Source: Streptomyces sp. NRRL F-6676
GTDB taxonomy: Bacteria; Actinomycetota; Actinomycetes; Streptomycetales; Streptomycetaceae
NCBI RefSeq assembly: GCF_000725625.1
Contig: NZ_JOHS01000016.1
Location: 124,001 to 188,000 of the forward strand
DNA: 64,000 bases
Direction of reading: 5' to 3'
Part shown: piece by piece, positions 60,343-64,000 of the stretch
Numbering within the stretch: position 1 is the stretch's first letter
Layout of the letters: each line of letters opens with the position of its first letter
Notes under the pieces: generated by a model
Told to the model about the DNA's origin: nothing
The model's input: only the letters and a program-made list of their open reading frames with translations
Database searches by the model: none
Program-made: the position numbers and the translations under genes

Positions 60343-61782
60343 CTACAGCAGTACGCCCACCCGGTCGCGGTAGCCCCGCACGGGCGCCGCATCCCGGTAC
60401 GGCTCGAGCCGACGCTCGAAGTCCCGTACGTACTCCACCGCCCGCACCGACCGCATCTCCGAGGCCTGCGCGGCGGCCTCCGCGCCCAACTGGCAGGCCT
60501 GGTCCAGTTCGCCGAGGCCCAGCCGGGCCGAGGCGAGCACCACCCGGCAGAACAGCCTGCTGCGCGCGAACGCGACCGGCCGCAGCTGAAGCGAGCGTTC
60601 CGCGTGCTGCACGGCCGCGCGGTACTGCTGGAGATCCCGGTGGCAGTGCCCGAACTCGTCGGCGAGCTGGGCCTCGTCGAAGAAGCGGGCCCAGGGCGGG
60701 AGCTCGTCCCCGGGCCGGCTGGCCTCCAGGGCCCGCTCGGCCCGGACGAGCGAGGCCGTGCACGCCCGCACCTCCCCGAGCACCCCGTGCCCGCGCGCCT
60801 CGACCGCGTGCAGCAGGGCCTGTACGGCGGGCGGGGCGGTGTTGACGGCGCCCTGCTGGGCGACGCGGGCGAGCTGCACGGCCTCCCTGCCGTGGCCCAG
60901 GTAGATGGCCTGCCTGCTCATCGTCACCAGGACGTACGCCCCGTAGACCCGGTCACCGGCCGCCTGCGTCAGCCGCAGCGCCTGGACGAAGTAGCGCTGC
61001 GCGAGTCCGTGCGCCCCGATGTCGTACGAGGTCCACCCGGCCAGCCGGGTGAGGTCGGCCGCGGCGGCGAACAGACGGCGTCCGGTCTGCTCCCCGTACG
61101 TACCGCGCAACATCGGCTCGACCTCGTGTTCGAGGTAGCGGACGAGGGCCTGGCGGGCGTGGCCGCCGCCGTAGGCGTGGTCGAGGGTGCGGAACAGCTC
61201 GCCGACCGAGCGCAGCGCGGCGATGTCGCCGCCGGTGACCCGCTGGCCGGGGCCGCGCTCGGAGTGCCCGCGCCGGCGCGGCACGGCCGGGCGGCCCTGC
61301 GCGGGCAGCCGTACGGGGCCGGGCTCGCCGTGGGCGACGCGGTCGTCGGCGCGGCCGATCAGCCAGTCCCGGCTGGGGACGACGAGACCGGCCGGGGTGA
61401 AGGCGATCTTGCGGAGCTCGGCATGGCTGCCGGAGTCCTTGCGCCACAGCCCGCCGACGATGTCGACGGCCTCCTCCGGCGTCGCGGCGAACTCCAGTCC
61501 GGCGTAGACGGGGGCGCACGCGTCGAGGCCGAGATCCTGGGCGCTGAGCCTGCGGCCCAGCCGCCGGGTGAAGACCTCGGCGATCAGCGCGGGCGTGGTG
61601 CCGCGGGGCTGCTGGCCGCGCAGCCAGCGGGTGACGGAGGTCTTGTCGTATCTGAGGTCGAGTCCGTGTTCGAGGCCGAGCTGGTCCACGCGACGGGCCA
61701 GACCTGCGTTGGAGAACCCCGCTTCTGCGATGAGTGCGGCGAGCTGGCGGTTGGGGGTGCGCTGCGCGGGTCGTTCCGTCAT
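60343..61782 (-). CDS. HTH-TPR regulator, NsdA-like
   Basis: The product has 479 residues. The N-terminal XRE-like helix-turn-helix (GFSNAGLARRVDQLG and RYDKTSVTRWLRG) is followed by a long helical TPR-like region with ALRLTQAAGDRVYGAYV and a C-terminal VEYVRDFERRLEPYRD. The layout resembles the Streptomyces NsdA group, negative regulators of differentiation. The similarity call is from memory. GGAG lies 12 bases before the ATG at 61782. Divergent from lipB. Confidence 0.75.
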   Translation of the reverse strand: MTERPAQRTPNRQLAALIAEAGFSNAGLARRVDQLGLEHGLDLRYDKTSVTRWLRGQQPRGTTPALIAEVFTRRLGRRLSAQDLGLDACAPVYAGLEFAATPEEAVDIVGGLWRKDSGSHAELRKIAFTPAGLVVPSRDWLIGRADDRVAHGEPGPVRLPAQGRPAVPRRRGHSERGPGQRVTGGDIAALRSVGELFRTLDHAYGGGHARQALVRYLEHEVEPMLRGTYGEQTGRRLFAAAADLTRLAGWTSYDIGAHGLAQRYFVQALRLTQAAGDRVYGAYVLVTMSRQAIYLGHGREAVQLARVAQQGAVNTAPPAVQALLHAVEARGHGVLGEVRACTASLVRAERALEASRPGDELPPWARFFDEAQLADEFGHCHRDLQQYRAAVQHAERSLQLRPVAFARSRLFCRVVLASARLGLGELDQACQLGAEAAAQASEMRSVRAVEYVRDFERRLEPYRDAAPVRGYRDRVGVLL

Positions 61783-62184
61783 CTGTGGTGCGGTCTCCTG
61801 CCTTCCGGTGCCGTCCGGGACCGCGGGTTGTCCGCGGGGACTTCGCGAGCTGTCCGGATCGCCTCTGAGCAGCCGTTTTGGCGCTCACTTCCTGCGTACG
61901 TCTGCTGCCGTCGGCGCGAATGTAGCGGAGAGTGAGCGGCCGATCGCACACTTCGGCGCCCATTCATCCGATCGTGTGAGGATGCGCCCGACCGGCTGAC
62001 GAAGCGGGAGCGGGCGGCGGCGCGACGGCCCGTCCGCACGCCCTCGACGTGCCCTCCGCACACCCCCGCGCGCCCCCCGATCGGCCCCCGATCGGCCCTC
62101 TCCGGGGGCCGCTTTCGCACGGACGTACAGTGGCTTGGGCGCGGCGCACGCGCCCGACACAGTTCGCTGAGGGAGGCGCTCGCC
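61783..62184. other. 402-bp divergent region between the NsdA-like regulator gene and lipB
   Basis: On the minus strand TACATT (61919-61924) is a -10 candidate for the regulator. CGCTCACT (61882-61889) and AGTGAGCG (61931-61938) form an inverted repeat around it. On the plus strand TACAGT (62126-62131) is a -10 candidate for lipB. GATCGGCCCC occurs twice at about 62080-62097. No ORF recognised. Confidence 0.5.
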
Positions 62185-62982
62185 GTGGGTGAGGTGCGGT
62201 TCGTCCATATGGGGTTCGGCCCGGATGCCGTGGAGTACCAGGAGGCGTGGGACGAGCAGCGCCGGGTGCACGCGGCACGGTTCGCCGACGAGGTTCCCGA
62301 CACCGTGCTGCTCCTGGAGCACCCGCCGGTCTACACCGCCGGCCGGCGCACGGAGGACAGCGAGCGCCCGCTCGACGGCACGCCCGTCATCGACGTCGAC
62401 CGCGGCGGCAAGATCACCTGGCACGGGCCCGGACAGCTCGTCGGCTATCCGATCCAGAAGCTGCCGCGCCCGGTGGACGTCGTGGCGCATGTGCGGCGGC
62501 TGGAGGAGGCGCTGATCCGTACGTGTGCGGAGTTCGGTCTGGAGACGACGCGGGTGGAGGGGCGCAGCGGGGTGTGGGTGCTGGGCGATCCCGTCGAGCA
62601 GCGGGCCGCGCTCGGGGGGCTGTCCCTGGACTTCGATCCCCGGCTGGCGGACGAGGAGTTCGATCCGCGGCTGAACGGGCCGGAGTACGCGCCCTCGAAC
62701 GCGGGGCAGCGGCGGGAGGACCGCAAGGTCGCCGCCATCGGGATCCGGGTCGCCAAGGGCGTCACGATGCACGGGTTCGCGCTGAACGTGAACCCGGACG
62801 CGACGTGGTTCGACCGGATCATCCCGTGCGGGATCCGGGACGCGGGCGTCGCCTCCCTGGCGAGCGAGCTGGGACGGGACGTGACCATCGCGGAGGTGCT
62901 GCCGGTGGTGGAGCGGCATCTGCGGGACGTGCTGGAGCACGCGGAGCTGAAGCCGCGGGTGGTGGAGCGGGCGTCGGCGTAG
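62185..62982 (+). CDS. lipB: Lipoyl(octanoyl) transferase
   Basis: The product has 265 residues. It moves octanoyl from acyl carrier protein to the E2 lipoyl domains. Signatures are [33 protein letters not shown], the lysine in [22 protein letters not shown] and the catalytic Cys215 in IPCGI. A long insertion relative to E. coli (about residues 132-180, [14 protein letters not shown]) is present. GTG at 62185 with GAGGGAGG upstream. It is 122 bp from lipA, and their products serve the SucB encoded in this window. Confidence 0.95.
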   Translation: MGEVRFVHMGFGPDAVEYQEAWDEQRRVHAARFADEVPDTVLLLEHPPVYTAGRRTEDSERPLDGTPVIDVDRGGKITWHGPGQLVGYPIQKLPRPVDVVAHVRRLEEALIRTCAEFGLETTRVEGRSGVWVLGDPVEQRAALGGLSLDFDPRLADEEFDPRLNGPEYAPSNAGQRREDRKVAAIGIRVAKGVTMHGFALNVNPDATWFDRIIPCGIRDAGVASLASELGRDVTIAEVLPVVERHLRDVLEHAELKPRVVERASA

Positions 62983-63104
62983 GACCGCGCCCCTCCGCGG
63001 CGCACCCCTGGTTGCGAGGGGCCCTGCCCGAACCGGTTCAGGACCTGTCCTCGTACGGGCGTACGCTGGGGTTTGCCGACGAATCGAAGCTACAGGGAGC
63101 CGAC

Positions 63105-64000
63105 GTGTCCGCAGTCGCACCCGACGGACGCAAGATGCTGCGCCTGGAGGTCCGCAACAGCCAGACCCCCATCGAGCGCAAGCCCGAGTGGATCAAGACC
63201 CGGGCGAAAATGGGCCCCGAGTACACCAAGATGCAGAGCCTCGTGAAGAGCGAGGGGCTGCACACGGTCTGTCAGGAGGCCGGTTGTCCGAACATCTACG
63301 AATGCTGGGAGGACCGCGAGGCGACCTTCCTCATCGGTGGCGACCAGTGCACCCGGCGCTGTGACTTCTGCCAGATCGACACCGGCAAGCCGGAAGCGCT
63401 CGACCGTGACGAGCCCCGCCGGGTCGGCGAGTCCGTGGTCACCATGGACCTGAACTACGCCACCATCACCGGCGTCGCCCGCGACGACCTGGAGGACGGC
63501 GGCGCCTGGCTCTACGCCGAGACGGTCCGCCAGATCCACGCGCAGACCGCCGGCCGGGCCGAGGGCCGGACCAAGGTCGAACTGCTGGCCCCCGACTTCA
63601 ACGCGGTCCCCGAGCAGCTGGCGGAGGTCTTCTCCGCCCGCCCCGAGGTCTTCGCCCACAACGTCGAGACGGTGCCGCGGATCTTCAAGCGGATCCGCCC
63701 CGGTTTCCGTTACGACCGTTCCCTCCAGGTCATCACCGCGGCCCGGGACTACGGCCTGGTGACCAAGTCGAACCTCATCCTCGGCATGGGCGAGACCCGC
63801 GAGGAGGTCGTCGACGCGCTCGAGCAGCTGCACGACGCCGGCTGCGAGCTGATCACGATCACGCAGTACCTGCGGCCGAGCGTCCGCCACCACCCGGTGG
63901 AGCGCTGGGTCAAGCCGCAGGAGTTCGTGGAGCTGAAGGAGGAGGCCGAGCGCATCGGCTTCTCCGGTGTGATGTCCGGCCCGCTCGTCCGGTCCTCGTA
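63105..64000 (+). CDS. lipA: Lipoyl synthase, 3' end beyond the window
   Basis: About 298 residues are visible. It is a radical-SAM enzyme that inserts two sulfurs into octanoyl groups. The auxiliary-cluster cysteines lie in [13 protein letters not shown] and the SAM-cluster CxxxCxxC is [11 protein letters not shown] at 63105 follows GGGAG at 6 bases. The C-terminal portion is cut by the window edge. Confidence 0.97.
   Translation, partial: MSAVAPDGRKMLRLEVRNSQTPIERKPEWIKTRAKMGPEYTKMQSLVKSEGLHTVCQEAGCPNIYECWEDREATFLIGGDQCTRRCDFCQIDTGKPEALDRDEPRRVGESVVTMDLNYATITGVARDDLEDGGAWLYAETVRQIHAQTAGRAEGRTKVELLAPDFNAVPEQLAEVFSARPEVFAHNVETVPRIFKRIRPGFRYDRSLQVITAARDYGLVTKSNLILGMGETREEVVDALEQLHDAGCELITITQYLRPSVRHHPVERWVKPQEFVELKEEAERIGFSGVMSGPLVRSS

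Noticed and set aside
1..64000. tRNA or rRNA genes, prophage and insertion sequences
   Set aside because: No tRNA-like cloverleaf with TTCGANTC, no transposase, integrase or phage structural protein was recognised on either strand.

Overview
The window is a 64 kb piece of a high-GC actinomycete chromosome, almost certainly Streptomyces. The signs are very GC-rich third codon positions, frequent GTG starts, AGGAGG-type ribosome sites mixed with starts that sit 6-8 bases after a TANNNT box, the actinobacterial bcc-aa3 respiratory genes (di-heme QcrC, three-helix QcrA, CtaF), and a gene order that, from memory, matches the S. coelicolor SCO2135-SCO2194 core region. It is core chromosome. I see no prophage, insertion sequence, CRISPR array, tRNA, rRNA or secondary-metabolite cluster.

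Layout. 1-6.7 kb: a truncated PucR-type regulator, a frameshifted lipoprotein metallopeptidase, two NlpC/P60 cell-wall hydrolases, a NYN-domain RNA-binding protein and a small zinc-ribbon protein. 6.8-11 kb: a rhomboid protease coupled to a stand-alone AsnC ligand-binding domain, a class V aminotransferase preceded by a SAM-IV riboswitch and a six-codon leader, and trpD. 11.2-20.7 kb: the respiratory block, all minus strand: ctaE-qcrC-qcrA-qcrB and ctaC-ctaD-ctaF, separated by a receiver-like gene and an L,D-transpeptidase. 21-32.8 kb: a cysteine desulfurase-TusA fusion, a PfkB kinase, a collagen-like membrane protein, an ErpA-type Fe-S carrier, nadA, a two-component system, pspA with its partner, a DUF3043 membrane protein and a methyltransferase. 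32.9-43 kb: an HtrA-like lipoprotein, three cobalamin genes (a metallo-beta-lactamase-CobU fusion, cobT, cobS), a DUF2156 membrane enzyme and a GH114-like lipoprotein. 43-53.6 kb: pepA, lpdA-sucB, a GntR regulator, aceE and a WYL regulator. 53.7-64 kb: a DUF4240 protein, a peptidoglycan-recognition amidase, a MarP-like protease, a GNAT enzyme, an epimerase, an FAD amine-oxidase-like protein, a TPR regulator, lipB and the start of lipA.

How the genes fit together. aceE, the two-lipoyl-domain E2 and lpdA can form a pyruvate (possibly joint 2-oxoglutarate) dehydrogenase. LipB and LipA at the right edge make the lipoyl cofactor for that E2. The Fe-S carrier and cysteine desulfurase neighbour nadA, an Fe-S enzyme. 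QcrCAB and CtaCDEF form a respiratory supercomplex.

The most striking non-gene feature is a family of intergenic composite inverted repeats. There are eight main copies and three remnants, all built around the module GGGGCGCGGGGAACTGCGCG and its reverse complement, often in nested palindromes of 170-310 bp. Other points of interest are the SAM-IV riboswitch with its mini-ORF, three 23-bp-spaced repeats before lpdA, operator-like palindromes at aceE and ctaE, and a patch of atypical codons inside ctaD.
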